Positions 16,240-27,431 are shown, counted from the first letter of the stretch. The stretch: 64,000 nt of DNA from an uncultured Oscillibacter sp. (GCA_934574045.1 CAKTMK010000002.1:46988-110987), one strand, 5' to 3'. Notes: generated by a model not told the origin, from the letters alone. Numbers and translations are program-made.

Positions 16240-17100
16240 TCAATCCTCCTTTTTCAACATGGTGCCGATGCCGGCGTCCGACAAAAGCTCGATCAGAATG
16301 GAATGTGGAATGCGCCCGTCCAGAATGTGGACCCGCTCCACGCCGCCGGCAATGGCGGAGACGCAGCACTCCATCTTGGGGATCATGCCCCCGGAGATCA
16401 CGCCGGTGGATACCAGCTCCGGCACCTCGTAGGTGTGGACCACATGGATGAGCGTATTTTCGTCATGGGGGTCCCGCAGCAGGCCCCGCACGTCGGTCAG
16501 CAGGATCAGCTTTTCCGCCTTCAGCGCCGCCGCCAGCTTGGCCGCGGCGGTGTCCGCGTTGATGTTGTAGGCAGTCTCCGCGTCCACGCCCTGCGCCACG
16601 GTGGAGACGATGGGGATATACCCATCGGACAGCGCGTCTACCACTGGCTGGGGGTTCACGTCGGTGATGTCGCCCACAAGGCCGTATTTCTCGTCCAGCA
16701 GCTTCGCCTGAAACAGGCCGCCGTCCAGTCCGCACAGGCCCACGGCGCTGCCGCCCAGCCGCTGGGCCAGCGCCACCAGATCCTTGTTCACCTTGCCGCA
16801 CAGGATCTGCTGGACCACGTCCATGGTCTCCTCGTCGGTGTAGCGCAGGCCGTCCACGAATTTGGACTCCTTGCCCAGCTTTTTGAGCATCGCGCCGATC
16901 TCCGGGCCGCCGCCGTGGACCGCCACCACGCGGATGCCGACCAGATTCAAAAGGATGATGTCGCTCATGACGGCCTTTCGCAGCTCCTGCGAGATCATGG
17001 CGTTGCCGCCGTATTTCACCACGACGGTCTTTCCGGTGAATTTCTGAATATAGGGCAGGGCCTCGGCCAGCACCTTGGCCTGCTGTTCATGGGAAGACAT
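16240..17100 (-). CDS. argB: Acetylglutamate kinase
   Basis: Phosphorylates N-acetylglutamate, the second step of arginine synthesis. The 286-residue amino-acid kinase has the glycine-rich VVVKYGGNAM near residue 27, VAVHGGGPEIGAMLKK near 60, VNINADTAAAKLA and LLTDVRGLL. An N-terminal extension of ~25 residues before the first strand (MSSHEQQAKVLAEALPYIQK) is of the kind found in arginine-inhibited, hexameric kinases, so feedback inhibition by arginine is plausible. There is a 74-bp gap to argJ without a visible promoter. Confidence 0.95.
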   Translation of the reverse strand: MSSHEQQAKVLAEALPYIQKFTGKTVVVKYGGNAMISQELRKAVMSDIILLNLVGIRVVAVHGGGPEIGAMLKKLGKESKFVDGLRYTDEETMDVVQQILCGKVNKDLVALAQRLGGSAVGLCGLDGGLFQAKLLDEKYGLVGDITDVNPQPVVDALSDGYIPIVSTVAQGVDAETAYNINADTAAAKLAAALKAEKLILLTDVRGLLRDPHDENTLIHVVHTYEVPELVSTGVISGGMIPKMECCVSAIAGGVERVHILDGRIPHSILIELLSDAGIGTMLKKED

Positions 17101-17174
17101 GGGACCACTTCTTTCTTGATTTCAGTGTTGACTGGGTGGGCGGCGCGGACGCGCGGAGCGAGCTTTGCGGCGAG

Positions 17175-18398
17175 TCAGGTGCGGTAGTCCCCGTTGATCT
17201 TGATGTAATCGTAGGTGATGTCGCAGCCCCAGCAGGTGCAGGCGGCATCGCCCTCGCCCATATGGATTAGGATCTCCACGTCGTGCTCCGTCAGGATCTT
17301 CTTGGCCAGAGCCTCGTCAAAATTCAGTCCCCGGCCCTGACGGCACACCTCGACCTCTCCGGCGGCGCTGGCAAAGCGCACGTCCACCTTCTCCGGGTCG
17401 AACTCCGCGCCGGAATAGCCCATGGCGCACAGCACGCGGCCCCAGTTGGCGTCCGCGCCGAAGATGGCGGCCTTGGTCAGCGTGGAGGAGATGACGGACT
17501 TGGCCACCGTCTCGGCGGTCTTTTCGTCCGCTGCGCCCTCCACCGTGCAGGTCATCAGGTGCTTGGCCCCCTCGCCGTCGGAGGCCATCTTCTTCGCCAG
17601 CGTGACGGCCAGCGTCTTGAGGGCCTCTACGAACTCGCCGTAGGCCGCGTTCTTCTCCGTGATCGGCTCGTTGCCCGCAAGGCCGTTGGCCAGCACGCAG
17701 CAGGTGTCGTTGGTGGAGGTGTCGCCGTCCACGCTGATGCGGTTGAAGCTGACGTTGGCGGTCTCCACCAGCGCGGCCTTGATCATCTCGGCAGAGATGG
17801 CGCAGTCCGTGGTCAGGAAGCAGAGCATGGTGCCCATGTTGGGGTGGATCATGCCGCTGCCCTTGGCGATGCCGCCGAGGCGGACGGTCTTTCCGCCCAC
17901 GGTGGTCTCCACCGCCGCTTCCTTTTTCACCGTGTCGGTGGTCATGATGGCCTGCGCCGCCGAATCGGACGCGGCGGCGCTGCTCTCCAGCAGGCTCACC
18001 AGCTCCGGCACCGCGTCCTCGATGACCTTCACGGGCAGTGTCTGGCCGATCACGCCGGTGGAGGACACCAGCACATTGCCCGCCGGAATGCCCAGCGCCT
18101 TCGCCACGGCGGCGCACTCCGCCTCGGCGTTCTCCTCGCCGTGGGGCGCACAGGCGTTGGCGTTTCCGCTGTTGGCGATGACGGCCCGGGCCGTCCCGTC
18201 CGCCAGATGGAGCTGATCGACATGGATGGGCGCAGCCTTCACCACGTTTTTGGTAAAGACCGCCGCCGCCGAGCAGTCCACATCGGACACGATCAGCGCC
18301 ACGTCCTTTTTCTCCAGCTTGTGGGTCTTGACGCCCACGTGAAGGCCCGCGGCCTTGAAGCCCTGCGCGGCGCAGACGCCGCCGTCAATGAATTTCAT
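17175..18398 (-). CDS. argJ: Bifunctional ornithine acetyltransferase / N-acetylglutamate synthase
   Basis: Transfers the acetyl group from acetylornithine to glutamate, recycling it, and in bifunctional forms also uses acetyl-CoA. The 407-residue precursor is cut by itself before a threonine; the cleavage region is GSGMIHPNMGTMLCFLTT, with Gly instead of the common Ala just before the nucleophile Thr. I start at ATG 18398 (AAGGAG 8 bp upstream) rather than the GTG three codons earlier. Because no argA or argE is in the operon, a cyclic pathway is expected. Twelve bases separate it from argC. Confidence 0.94.
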   Translation of the reverse strand: MKFIDGGVCAAQGFKAAGLHVGVKTHKLEKKDVALIVSDVDCSAAAVFTKNVVKAAPIHVDQLHLADGTARAVIANSGNANACAPHGEENAEAECAAVAKALGIPAGNVLVSSTGVIGQTLPVKVIEDAVPELVSLLESSAAASDSAAQAIMTTDTVKKEAAVETTVGGKTVRLGGIAKGSGMIHPNMGTMLCFLTTDCAISAEMIKAALVETANVSFNRISVDGDTSTNDTCCVLANGLAGNEPITEKNAAYGEFVEALKTLAVTLAKKMASDGEGAKHLMTCTVEGAADEKTAETVAKSVISSTLTKAAIFGADANWGRVLCAMGYSGAEFDPEKVDVRFASAAGEVEVCRQGRGLNFDEALAKKILTEHDVEILIHMGEGDAACTCWGCDITYDYIKINGDYRT

Positions 18399-18410
18399 CG
18401 TCTTCACTCC

Positions 18411-19352
18411 TTATTCCAGACCCGCGCCCTCGTCAAAGCCGAGGACCAGATTCATATTCTGCACCGCCGCGCCGGACGCGCCCTTGCCCAGATTGTCAAA
18501 GAGCGCCGTGACGGTGATCTGTCCGTCGTTTCCGGCCACCACCAGACGCAGCCGATTCGTCCCCGCCAGCGTGGAGGCAAACAGCACCGGCTCGTCCCCG
18601 CCGTAGGGCGCCACGGTGACGAAGCGCTGCCCGGCGTAATACTCCGCCAGCGCGTCCCGCAGCTCCTGACCCGTGACGGGCTTTGCCAGCAGCGCGCTCT
18701 GAAGCAGGATGGTGGTCGCCATGCCCTTGTAAAAGTCCTCCACCACCGGCACGAACACCGGCGGATGGGCCAGTCCGCAGACCTTGACCATCTCGGGCAG
18801 GTGCTTGTGCTTCTGCGTCAGGGCGTAGAGCCGTCCGGAGGCCAGCCGCCCGTCCCGCTCCGGCGCTTCATACTCCGCGATCATCTTCTTCCCGCCGCCG
18901 GAGTAGCCGGTGAGGGAGAAGCAGGTCAGCGGATAGTCCGCCGGCAGGATGCCCATGCGCACCAGCGGCGCGGTGGAGGAGATCAGGCCGGTGGCGTGGC
19001 AGCCGGGGTTGGCGATGCGCCTGCTGGCCTGAATGGCCGCCCGCTGCTCGCCGGAAAGTTCCGGGAAGCCGTAGGTCCAGCCCTCCGCCGTGCGGTGGGC
19101 GGTGGACGCGTCGATGATGCAGGTATCGGGGTTTTCCACCATGGCCGCGGCCTCCCGCGCGCCGTCGTCCGGCAGGCAGAGGAATGCCACGTCCGCGGCG
19201 TTCAGGAACTTTTTCCGCTCCGCGCTGTCGTGGCGCTTGTCCTCGTCGATGCGCAGAAGCTCGATGTCGCTCCGCTTTTCCAGACGCTCCCGGATCTGCA
19301 GGCCGGTGGTGCCGGACTGCCCGTCAATATAAACCTTCGGCTTCAAGGCCAT
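18411..19352 (-). CDS. argC: N-acetyl-gamma-glutamyl-phosphate reductase, short (type 2) form
   Basis: NADPH-dependent reductase, third step of arginine synthesis. The 313-residue length and sequence (KVYIDGQSGTTGLQIRERL at the start, active-site Cys in RIANPGCHATG, FSLTGYSGGGKKM) match the short type 2 family rather than the ~345-residue classical ArgC. The start codon is uncertain: ATG 19352 shares one base with the argH stop (TGATG) and its ribosome site AAGGAAG is very close; a GTG one codon upstream is also possible. The overlap points to coupled translation with argH. Confidence 0.92.
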   Translation of the reverse strand: MALKPKVYIDGQSGTTGLQIRERLEKRSDIELLRIDEDKRHDSAERKKFLNAADVAFLCLPDDGAREAAAMVENPDTCIIDASTAHRTAEGWTYGFPELSGEQRAAIQASRRIANPGCHATGLISSTAPLVRMGILPADYPLTCFSLTGYSGGGKKMIAEYEAPERDGRLASGRLYALTQKHKHLPEMVKVCGLAHPPVFVPVVEDFYKGMATTILLQSALLAKPVTGQELRDALAEYYAGQRFVTVAPYGGDEPVLFASTLAGTNRLRLVVAGNDGQITVTALFDNLGKGASGAAVQNMNLVLGFDEGAGLE

Positions 19353-20746
19353 CACTTCCTTAATTTCTGTTTGCGCGCCGCCGTGAACGCCCGGACGGTC
19401 TTGATTTGGCGGGTGGTCTCGCTGACGGCGGGTCCGCCGTAGCTTCCCCGCAGAGCCATGCAGTTTTCCAGCTTCAGCGCGTCGTACACGTCCTCGTCAA
19501 ACAGCGGTGAGGCGCTGCGCAGCTCGTCCAGACTCAGCTCCTCCAGCGTTTTCCCCTTCTGCCCGCACAGGGCCACCAGATGGCCCACGGTGGTATACGC
19601 GTCCCGGAAGGGCATCCCCTTCTTGGTAAGATAATCGGCACAATCCGTGGCGTTGATAAATCCATGGCCCGCCGCGCGGCGCATATTTTCAGGGTGCACC
19701 GTCATGGTGCCGATCATGGCGGAGAACACCGGCAGGCACATCTCCACGGTGTCGATGGCGTCGAACACCGGCTCCTTGTCCTCCTGCATATCCTTATTGT
19801 ACGCCAGCGGCAGGCCCTTCATGGCCGTCAGCAGGCCCATCAGGTCGCCGTACACCCGGCCCGTCTTTCCCCGAACCAGCTCCGCCACATCCGGGTTCTT
19901 CTTCTGGGGCATGATGCTCGAGCCGGTGGCGTAGGCGTCGTCCAGATCGATGAACTTGAACTCCCAGCTGCACCAGAGGATGACCTCCTCGGCAAAGCGG
20001 GACAGGTGCATCATCAAAATGGAGAGCGCGCTGAGAAGCTCCAGCGCATAGTCCCGGTCGGACACGCCGTCCAGCGAGTTGCCCATGGGCGCGTCGAAGC
20101 CCAGCTCCCGGGCCGTCTCCCACCGGTCGATGGGATAGGTGGTCCCGGCCAGCGCGCCGGAGCCAAGGGGGCACTCGTTGAGCCGCTTCCCGCAGTCCTC
20201 CAGCCGGGTCACGTCCCGGCTGAGCATGGCGGCGTAGGCCAGCAGATGGTGGGCGAAGGAGATGGGCTGCGCCCGCTGAAGGTGGGTGTAGCCGGGCATG
20301 ACCGCCGTTTGATACTTTGCCGCCTGATTGGCCAGCACGTCCAGAAACTCCACGATCTGGCCCGTGATGACCGGGATCTCCCGCCGGACGTACATCCGGA
20401 AGTCCAGCGCCACCTGATCGTTGCGGCTGCGGGCGGTGTGGAGCCGCTTGCCCGCGTCGCCGATGCGGGCGGTGAGCAGCGCCTCCACATTCATGTGGAT
20501 GTCCTCGTTGTCGGCGGTGAACTCCACCTTTCCGGCCTCCACATCCGCCAGAATGCCGGAAAGGCCCTCGCGGATGGCGGCGGCGTCGGCCTGGGGGATC
20601 ACGCCGCAGTCCCCCAGCATCTTCGCGTGGGCCATGGAGCCGGTGATGTCCTCCTTGTAAAGCCGCTGATCGAACTGGATGGAGGCGTTGAAGTCGTTCA
20701 CCAGCGCGTCGGTCTCCTTTGCGAACCGTCCGGACCAGAGTTTCAT
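19352..20746 (-). CDS. argH: Argininosuccinate lyase
   Basis: Splits argininosuccinate into arginine and fumarate. The 464-residue protein belongs to the fumarase/aspartase superfamily: [12 protein letters not shown] start, [33 protein letters not shown], and the mobile-loop signature [12 protein letters not shown] with the catalytic serine. Length is normal. It follows argG by 95 bp, a gap holding a GC-rich hairpin, and overlaps argC by one base. Confidence 0.96.
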   Translation of the reverse strand: MKLWSGRFAKETDALVNDFNASIQFDQRLYKEDITGSMAHAKMLGDCGVIPQADAAAIREGLSGILADVEAGKVEFTADNEDIHMNVEALLTARIGDAGKRLHTARSRNDQVALDFRMYVRREIPVITGQIVEFLDVLANQAAKYQTAVMPGYTHLQRAQPISFAHHLLAYAAMLSRDVTRLEDCGKRLNECPLGSGALAGTTYPIDRWETARELGFDAPMGNSLDGVSDRDYALELLSALSILMMHLSRFAEEVILWCSWEFKFIDLDDAYATGSSIMPQKKNPDVAELVRGKTGRVYGDLMGLLTAMKGLPLAYNKDMQEDKEPVFDAIDTVEMCLPVFSAMIGTMTVHPENMRRAAGHGFINATDCADYLTKKGMPFRDAYTTVGHLVALCGQKGKTLEELSLDELRSASPLFDEDVYDALKLENCMALRGSYGGPAVSETTRQIKTVRAFTAARKQKLRK

Positions 20747-20782
20747 ATCCTATTCTCCTTATAAATCACGAAATGCGAGACC

Positions 20783-20804
20783 GGCGGGAGCCAAGGCTCC
20801 CGCC
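20783..20804 (-). other. GC-rich hairpin between argG and argH
   Basis: Perfect 10-bp arms GGCGGGAGCC / GGCTCCCGCC with a 2-nt loop, extendable outward with GAGA/TCTC. No T-run follows, so partial termination or mRNA processing/stability is likelier than full termination. Confidence 0.45.
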
Positions 20805-20841
20805 CGATCTCGTGTTCTGAATCGGTCTGCGCCGCTCCGGA

Positions 20842-22065
<1,224 letters not shown>

Positions 22066-22102
22066 AATGGAGCGCCTCCGTTTATTTGTTTTTGATGGTG
22101 TT

Positions 22103-22132
22103 ATTATACGTCTGACGCGGATATTTATTCAA
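22103..22132 (-). promoter_or_regulatory. Arginine operon promoter
   Basis: Minus strand: -35 TTGAAT, 18-bp spacer, -10 TATAAT, 38 bp before the argG start codon. Confidence 0.75.
22118..22131. promoter_or_regulatory. Candidate ArgR/AhrC box overlapping the -35
   Basis: CGGATATTTATTCA matches 11 of 14 positions of the ARG-box core TGAATAATTATTCA and covers most of the -35 hexamer, a position suited to arginine-dependent repression. Confidence 0.5.
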
Positions 22133-22183
22133 GTAGAAACCTGCACAAAAATTTTTCCTGCCTTTGGAGCTTTTTACATAGTT

Positions 22184-22197
22184 TGACTGATTATTCA
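22184..22197. promoter_or_regulatory. Candidate ArgR/AhrC box upstream of the arg promoter
   Basis: TGACTGATTATTCA matches 12 of 14 positions of TGAATAATTATTCA, centred about 66 bp upstream of the box at 22118. A further palindrome TGTGAATATTCGCA follows at 22204-22217, with facing GAAT half-sites. Confidence 0.5.
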
Positions 22198-22271
22198 CCT
22201 TGATGTGAATATTCGCAGTCTGTATCCACTTGACCGCGGCTTTTTATGATGCGGCGGCCGGAACATACAAA

Positions 22272-22310
22272 TATGCACGCGGCAATGAAATATTCATTGT
22301 CGCGTGCATA
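22272..22310 (-). terminator. Long inverted repeat, terminator of the deoD unit
   Basis: Arms of 18 bp (22272-22289 and 22293-22310) with one mismatch that is a G-U pair in RNA and a 3-nt loop. It lies 22 bp after deoD; on the minus strand the tail TTTGTATGTT is moderately T-rich. Lacks a T-run on the plus strand. Confidence 0.6.
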
Positions 22311-22332
22311 CTTCGGTCCGATCCCGCGGCGG

Positions 22333-23055
22333 TCAGTCCAGCGCGGTCCACGCCGTTTCCAGCGCAACCTCCATCATCTCGTGGAAGGAATCCTGCCGTT
22401 CCTGGGGTGAGAGGGCCTCGCCGGTAAAAATGTGGTCGGAGATGGTCAGGATGGACAGCGCCTGCTTTCCGGCCCGCTGCGCGGTCCAGTAAAGGCCCGC
22501 CGTCTCCATCTCCAGCGCCAGAATGCCGAACTTGCGGTACATCTTCCCCGCCGCCGCGTTGTCGTTATAGAACTGGTCGGCGGTGAACACCTGCCCCACG
22601 TCCGCCCGGACGCCCAGCTTCTGCGCCGCATCCACCGCGCTGCGCAGCAGCGGCCAGCTCGCCGTGGGCGCCAGCAGGCCGGGGAAGCCGTACTGGTCGG
22701 CGAAGTGGGAGTTGGTGGACGCGCCCAGCGCGATCACCACGTCCCGAACGCGGACGTCCTCCCCCACGCCGCCGGCGGAGCCGATGCGGATGATGGAGTC
22801 CACATCATAGAAGTTGTACAGCTCATAAGTGTAAAGCCCGATGGAGGGAACGCCCATGCCGTGTCCCATGACGGAGATGCGCTTTCCTTTATACAGGCCG
22901 GTGTAGCCCAGCATCCCGCGCACAGTGTTGAAGCACTTCGGGTCCTCCAGATAATGTTCCGCCACGTATTTGGCGCGCAGCGGGTCGCCGGGCATCAGGA
23001 CCGCCTTTGCGATCTCGCCGGGCTTAGCCTCGTTGCAGGCAGAGGGCGTCGCCAT
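22333..23055 (-). CDS. deoD: Purine-nucleoside phosphorylase (DeoD type)
   Basis: Hexameric-type enzyme that splits purine nucleosides with phosphate into base and (deoxy)ribose-1-phosphate. The 240-residue protein has AKAVLMPGDPLRAKYVAEHYL, the GMGVPSIGLYTYEL segment, IIRIGSAGGVG and LALEMETAGLYW. Typical length. It follows mtnA by 72 bp on the same strand, so besides ordinary purine salvage it might act on methylthioadenosine or 5'-deoxyadenosine and hand the sugar phosphate to MtnA; that link is inference from position. Confidence 0.93.
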   Translation of the reverse strand: MATPSACNEAKPGEIAKAVLMPGDPLRAKYVAEHYLEDPKCFNTVRGMLGYTGLYKGKRISVMGHGMGVPSIGLYTYELYNFYDVDSIIRIGSAGGVGEDVRVRDVVIALGASTNSHFADQYGFPGLLAPTASWPLLRSAVDAAQKLGVRADVGQVFTADQFYNDNAAAGKMYRKFGILALEMETAGLYWTAQRAGKQALSILTISDHIFTGEALSPQERQDSFHEMMEVALETAWTALD

Positions 23056-23127
23056 AATGATTCCTCCTTGTAATTTTGATGTCGAATATTACATATTGCA
23101 GAGATTTTCGCAGGGTTTCCCGGAGAT

Positions 23128-24195
23128 TTACTTGAAAAGCGCCGCCAGCGATCTGGTATACGGCGGGCGGCAGACGCCCTTCTCCGTCACGATGCCGGAG
23201 ATGAGCGTATGGTCCGTCACGTCGAAGGCGGGGTTGTAGCACTTGACCTCCGGCAGCGCCATTGGCTTTTCATACCACATGGTCTTGATCTCCTCCGGGT
23301 CCCGCAGCTCGATGGGGATGTGCTCCCCGTCCGGGCAGTCCATGTCGATGGTGGAGGTGGGGCCGAGAACGTAGACGGGAATGCCGTAATGGGCGGCGAG
23401 GATGGCCACGCCGGAGGTGCCGATCTTGTTGGCGGTGTCGCCGTTGGCGGCGATGCGGTCGCAGCCGACGAAGCAGGCCTGCACCCATCCGTTTTTCATC
23501 ACGATGGAAGCCATGTTGTCGCAGATCAGCGTCACGTCCACGCCCGCCCGCTGCAGCTCATAGCTGGTCAGGCGCGCCCCCTGAAGCAGCGGGCGCGTCT
23601 CGTCGGAGAACACGCGGAACTTCATCCCCCGCTCCGTTCCCAGCAGGATGGGGCCGAGGGCCGTTCCGTACCGCGAGGTGGCAAGGGGCCCGGCATTACA
23701 GTGGGTCAGAATGCCGTCCCCGTCCTTCACCAGCGTCAGGCCGTACTCGCTGATGGCCCTGCACTTGGCGATGTCGTCCTCATGGATGGCCGCCGCCTTT
23801 TCATACAGCGCGTCGAGCATCTGGCCCCGGGTGCGGCCTGCGTTTTCCAGCGCCGTGCGCAGCATCTGGCGAATGGCCCAGTCCAGATTCACCGCCGTGG
23901 GTCGGGCGGAGCTGAGATATTTCCCGTATTCGCTGAGCTTTTTGAACAGGACCTGCTGATCCTCCGTGCGGATGGACTTTGCCAGCACGTACATACAGTA
24001 GCCCGCGCAGATTCCGATGGCGGGCGCGCCCCGGACCTTCAGCGTGCGGATCGCGTCGTACATCTCCTCCGCCGTCTGGAGCCGGATCTTCTTTTCCTCG
24101 TTGGGAAGCAGGGTCTGGTCAATGATGTAAAGGGCCTCCGCCTTGCGGTCGTAGCGGATGTTCTGCGCGTGGGTCACGCTCTGAATGTCAGCCAT
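23128..24195 (-). CDS. mtnA: S-methyl-5-thioribose-1-phosphate isomerase
   Basis: Isomerises the aldose 5-methylthioribose-1-phosphate to the ketose form in methionine salvage; relatives also act on ribose- or deoxyribose-1-phosphate. The 355-residue protein has [14 protein letters not shown] near residue 54, [19 protein letters not shown] near 160 (catalytic Cys) and [20 protein letters not shown] near 245 (catalytic Asp). Full family length. Ten bases downstream of the nitroreductase gene and upstream of deoD. The other methionine-salvage genes (mtnB, mtnC, mtnD) are absent, so a partial shunt is more likely than the classical pathway. Confidence 0.92.
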   Translation of the reverse strand: MADIQSVTHAQNIRYDRKAEALYIIDQTLLPNEEKKIRLQTAEEMYDAIRTLKVRGAPAIGICAGYCMYVLAKSIRTEDQQVLFKKLSEYGKYLSSARPTAVNLDWAIRQMLRTALENAGRTRGQMLDALYEKAAAIHEDDIAKCRAISEYGLTLVKDGDGILTHCNAGPLATSRYGTALGPILLGTERGMKFRVFSDETRPLLQGARLTSYELQRAGVDVTLICDNMASIVMKNGWVQACFVGCDRIAANGDTANKIGTSGVAILAAHYGIPVYVLGPTSTIDMDCPDGEHIPIELRDPEEIKTMWYEKPMALPEVKCYNPAFDVTDHTLISGIVTEKGVCRPPYTRSLAALFK

Positions 24196-24205
24196 GGCTC
24201 TCTCC

Positions 24206-24736
24206 TCACACCCGCAGCAGGCGGCCCTTCCGCCGGGCGGCGGGAGCGGGGGCGGGCGCGGCGGCGTAGCCGAGGATGCAGGCGCCCACGCCCATCATTG
24301 TCTCCGGCAGGCCCCACGCCCGCAGGAGCGCGCGGCCCTCCGGCCGCTCAAAGGTCTCTTTCATTCGGTTGATCCAGCAGGAGGACACGCCCACAGACGC
24401 CGCGGCATTCATCAGGTTTCCCATGGCCAGCGCGCCGTCGCACCGGCCGTTTTCCTCGCCCGCGAGGGCCGTGTCCGTCAGCACCACCGCCGCCGCGGGC
24501 GCGCCGTAAAACGGATCGGCGTCCGGCTTGCCCATGATCTGGGCGTTCAGGCTGCGCAGCTGCGCCAGCGTTTCGGCGTCCTGCACCAGTACGATGGTCA
24601 CGGACTGGCGGCCCATGGCGCTGGGCGCGTAAAGTCCGGCCTGAAGGATCTCGTCCAGCTTCTCCGGCTCCACCGGCCGGGGGAGATAGGTGCGGACGCT
24701 CCTGCGTCCCAGCAGCGTTTTCATCGTTTCGTTCAT
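24206..24736 (-). CDS. Nitroreductase-family flavoprotein
   Basis: FMN-dependent oxidoreductase fold of 176 residues: [22 protein letters not shown] at the start, [12 protein letters not shown] (FMN phosphate region), [23 protein letters not shown] and [16 protein letters not shown] near the end. The physiological substrate is not predictable. Start placed at the third of three close ATGs (24736), 9 bp after AAAGG. It heads the nitroreductase-mtnA-deoD series. The C-terminal tail is Ala/Pro-rich and basic. A GC hairpin at 24759-24788 separates it from the chemoreceptor gene upstream. Confidence 0.88.
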   Translation of the reverse strand: MNETMKTLLGRRSVRTYLPRPVEPEKLDEILQAGLYAPSAMGRQSVTIVLVQDAETLAQLRSLNAQIMGKPDADPFYGAPAAAVVLTDTALAGEENGRCDGALAMGNLMNAAASVGVSSCWINRMKETFERPEGRALLRAWGLPETMMGVGACILGYAAAPAPAPAARRKGRLLRV

Positions 24737-24809
24737 CGTCATCATCCTTTCCTGCGGCTGCGCCCGCGCCGGTCGGGGCGCGGGCGCATGAGCGGCCCGG
24801 TACGCCGGG

Positions 24810-26885
24810 TCAGCGGAGCTTGAACTTCTGGACCAGCGCCAGCAGCGTCTTGGCCTGATGGAGCAGGTCGTCGCTGGTGGCGGCGCTCTCCTCCGCCGTG
24901 GCGGAGTTGGTCTGCACCACGCAGGAGATCTGCTCGATGCCCTGATTGACCTGCTGGGCGGAGGCGGCCTCCTGCGCGGAGTTTCTGGAGATCTCGTCTC
25001 CCGCCTTGCCGACCGCTTCCACGCCCTCGACCACGCGCTCCAGCGACTTGGCGGTCTCGCCGGCGATGCCGGTGCCGCGCTGAACGGCGGCCAGCGCGTT
25101 TTCGATCAGAGCGGCAGTGTTCTTGGACGCCTCGGCAGACTTGCCGGCAAGGTTTCGCACCTCGTCCGCCACCACAGCGAAGCCCTTGCCCGCCGTGCCG
25201 GCCCGGGCGGCCTCCACGGCGGCGTTCAGCGCCAGAATGTTGGTCTGGAACGCAATGTCCTCAATGGTCTTGATGATGAGAGCGATCTGGTCCGAGGCCT
25301 TCTTGATGTCGTCCATCGCCTGAAGCATCTCGTCCATCTTCTGGCTGCTCTCCTCCGCCTCGTGGCCCACCTCGCGGATCTGCTGGGCAACGCTTTCGGC
25401 GCTCTCGGCGCTCTTGGAGATGTCCATGCTGATCTCGCTAATGGTGGCGGCCAGCTCCTCCACGGAGGAGGCCTGCTCGGTGGCGCCCTGACTGAGCGTC
25501 TGGGCGCCGGCGGAGAACTGGTCCGCGCTGTTGGACACCTGCTCCGTGGCGCCGAGGATGTCGCTGAAGGTCTCGTTCAGCGCGTTGAGGATGTTGTCCA
25601 TGGAGCTGCGGATATCAATGAACTCGCCCCGGAAGTCCGCCTGCGGCGCGGTCTGGAGGTTGCCGTCGGAGATCTCGTGCAGGACGCGCTTAATGTCCAG
25701 AATGTAGGATTTCAAGGCCCCCACCGTCTCGTGGAACGCGGCGGTGAGCGTTCCGATCTCGTCCTTCCGGTCGGAGATCTTCACCTCGGTGTTCACATCG
25801 CCCTGAGAGAGGAGGGTCATCCGGTCCGTCACCTCGCGGATGGGCTTGACCACGCGGGTGGCGTACCGGCCCATCAGGACCGACCCGATGACCATGCTCA
25901 CCGCGCCGCAGATCAGCAGCAGCACGATCACATAGATCAGCGTGCTGGTCATCTCATTGGTAGGAGCGCAGGCGCCCACGGACCAGCCGTCCGATCCGGG
26001 CACCGGGCGGAACGCGCAGATGCGGGCGGAGCCGTCGTAGCTGTATTGGTCCACGCCGGTCTCTCCGGCGGCCATGCGGCTGTATACCTGGGCGGTGTGG
26101 GCGTAAGCCTGATCGGTCTTGCCCATCTCGATGAAGTTCTGCCGCTCCTGCACCAGCGCGGGACGCTTGTTGGCGACCATCACGCCGGTGGAGTCGATCA
26201 TGAAGACGTTGCCCGTCCGGCCGATGACGATATCCCGGATCTTATCGCTGAAATACTGCCCGTCCAGCGTCAGCACGATGCAGCCCGTCTGGGTGGGCGC
26301 GGCGGCGAAGAACCACGTCTCGCCGTCCTTGAGCGTCTGCGTGGTGGACAGGACCGTGCTGCCGGTCTGCATGGCCTGCGACACGCAGTCCAGCGCCATT
26401 AGCTCGCTGTCGGAAATAAACTCGCTGCTTTTGAGCACGCCGGTCCCAACGATCAGCGCGGAATTCTGGAAGCCGTAATCCGCCAGCGCGGACTTGACCT
26501 GAATGAAGCCGGACATCTGGCCGTCCACCTGCGCCGCGTCATAGACGAGAGCCATGGACTCGGCGTTGTTCTTCACGTTTTCGATCTCCGAGCCCAGCGC
26601 CGCCGCCGCCACCTGACTCATGGCCTCCATATCGCTGCGGACGTTCTTCTTGATGGCGTAAGCGCCGGAGAAAATGCCGGCGATCACCGTCATCGTCACG
26701 GAAAGGGACAGGATCAGGTACACCGTCCGCACCAGCTGCCCCCGCAGGGACGCGGGACGGCCCGTCTTTGCCGCGCCGCTCTTTTCGCGTCTGCTTTTTT
26801 TCTCGTTCTTCTGCTTTTTCTGCGCGGTCTGCGTCTTCTGCGCGGTCTGCTCCTCCGCCTCGGGATACTCGCTCGTCTTGCTCAT
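24810..26885 (-). CDS. Methyl-accepting chemotaxis protein with Cache sensor
   Basis: Membrane chemoreceptor of 691 residues, start at 26885 behind GGAGGAG. A ~48-residue charged, Gln/Lys-rich cytoplasmic stretch comes first, containing repeated TAQK units, then TM1 (~51-75), an extracellular double-Cache-like region with [22 protein letters not shown]2 (~310-330), a HAMP domain ([20 protein letters not shown]) and a long signalling domain with the conserved hairpin tip region [20 protein letters not shown]. Ligand unknown. No che or flagellar genes lie in the window; it may signal to flagella or to a non-motility pathway. Confidence 0.92.
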   Translation of the reverse strand: MSKTSEYPEAEEQTAQKTQTAQKKQKNEKKSRREKSGAAKTGRPASLRGQLVRTVYLILSLSVTMTVIAGIFSGAYAIKKNVRSDMEAMSQVAAAALGSEIENVKNNAESMALVYDAAQVDGQMSGFIQVKSALADYGFQNSALIVGTGVLKSSEFISDSELMALDCVSQAMQTGSTVLSTTQTLKDGETWFFAAAPTQTGCIVLTLDGQYFSDKIRDIVIGRTGNVFMIDSTGVMVANKRPALVQERQNFIEMGKTDQAYAHTAQVYSRMAAGETGVDQYSYDGSARICAFRPVPGSDGWSVGACAPTNEMTSTLIYVIVLLLICGAVSMVIGSVLMGRYATRVVKPIREVTDRMTLLSQGDVNTEVKISDRKDEIGTLTAAFHETVGALKSYILDIKRVLHEISDGNLQTAPQADFRGEFIDIRSSMDNILNALNETFSDILGATEQVSNSADQFSAGAQTLSQGATEQASSVEELAATISEISMDISKSAESAESVAQQIREVGHEAEESSQKMDEMLQAMDDIKKASDQIALIIKTIEDIAFQTNILALNAAVEAARAGTAGKGFAVVADEVRNLAGKSAEASKNTAALIENALAAVQRGTGIAGETAKSLERVVEGVEAVGKAGDEISRNSAQEAASAQQVNQGIEQISCVVQTNSATAEESAATSDDLLHQAKTLLALVQKFKLR

Positions 26886-27001
26886 AATCTCTCCTCCACC
26901 TCTCCGCTCCCGGTATGTAAGCGCGGGAGCAAATGTTATGTAATATGTGCACTGCGCATCCGCGCGGCCATTCCGCTCCGCGGTGCGCAGAAAATGCGCG
27001 C

Positions 27002-27421
27002 TCAAGGACCGCCCGGCGGCTCGTCCCGCTCCGCCGTCCGGCGGCGGTACTCCTCCCGGAACTCCTCCAGCTCCCGCTCGTCCCGGTCGTCCAGTCCGTG
27101 CAGGCCGCTCAGCCCCTCCATGTGATGCGTCAGCTCGTGGGAGAGAGTGGTCCAAAGCTCGTCCTCCCAGTCCTCACGCGTCCAGTCCTCCTTCTCCGCC
27201 AGCGCGGCGAAGGAGCCGTAATACAAATTGATGTACTTTCCAAGGCAGTCGTCGCAGAACTCGCCCATGATGTACAGCTCTCCCGGCGGGAACTCCGGGT
27301 CCTCCACCGCGTCGGGCAGCAGATTGACGCCGCCGTTCAGCCCCCGGAACAGCACCTGCGGAAATTCCTCCGCCAGCTCGTCCAGCAGCTCGCCGGTCTC
27401 GTCAAAGCTCAGCATCTCCAT
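27002..27421 (-). CDS. Zincin-like metallopeptidase
   Basis: A 139-residue cytoplasmic protein with the zinc-protease motif in [12 protein letters not shown] (HExxH, near residue 90), in line with the PF06262-type zincin family of short bacterial proteins. The N-terminal half is acidic and carries the family's [23 protein letters not shown] segment; the tail is highly charged. Eleven bases separate it from tex, whose stop is followed by the ribosome site AGGAGG, so the two are cotranscribed. Substrates of this family are unknown. Confidence 0.8.
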   Translation of the reverse strand: MEMLSFDETGELLDELAEEFPQVLFRGLNGGVNLLPDAVEDPEFPPGELYIMGEFCDDCLGKYINLYYGSFAALAEKEDWTREDWEDELWTTLSHELTHHMEGLSGLHGLDDRDERELEEFREEYRRRTAERDEPPGGP

Positions 27422-27431
27422 CGCCTGCCTC

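Noticed and set aside
13408..17187. Very long open frame on the plus strand opposite the arg genes
   Set aside because: Antisense shadow of argF/argD/argB and the MBL gene; low-complexity His/Gly/Arg-rich translation, no ribosome site; caused by GC-rich third positions.
24759..24788. GC hairpin between chemoreceptor and nitroreductase as a terminator
   Set aside because: Stem is perfect (12 bp) but it lacks a T-run and lies directly before the nitroreductase ribosome site, so termination is not supported.
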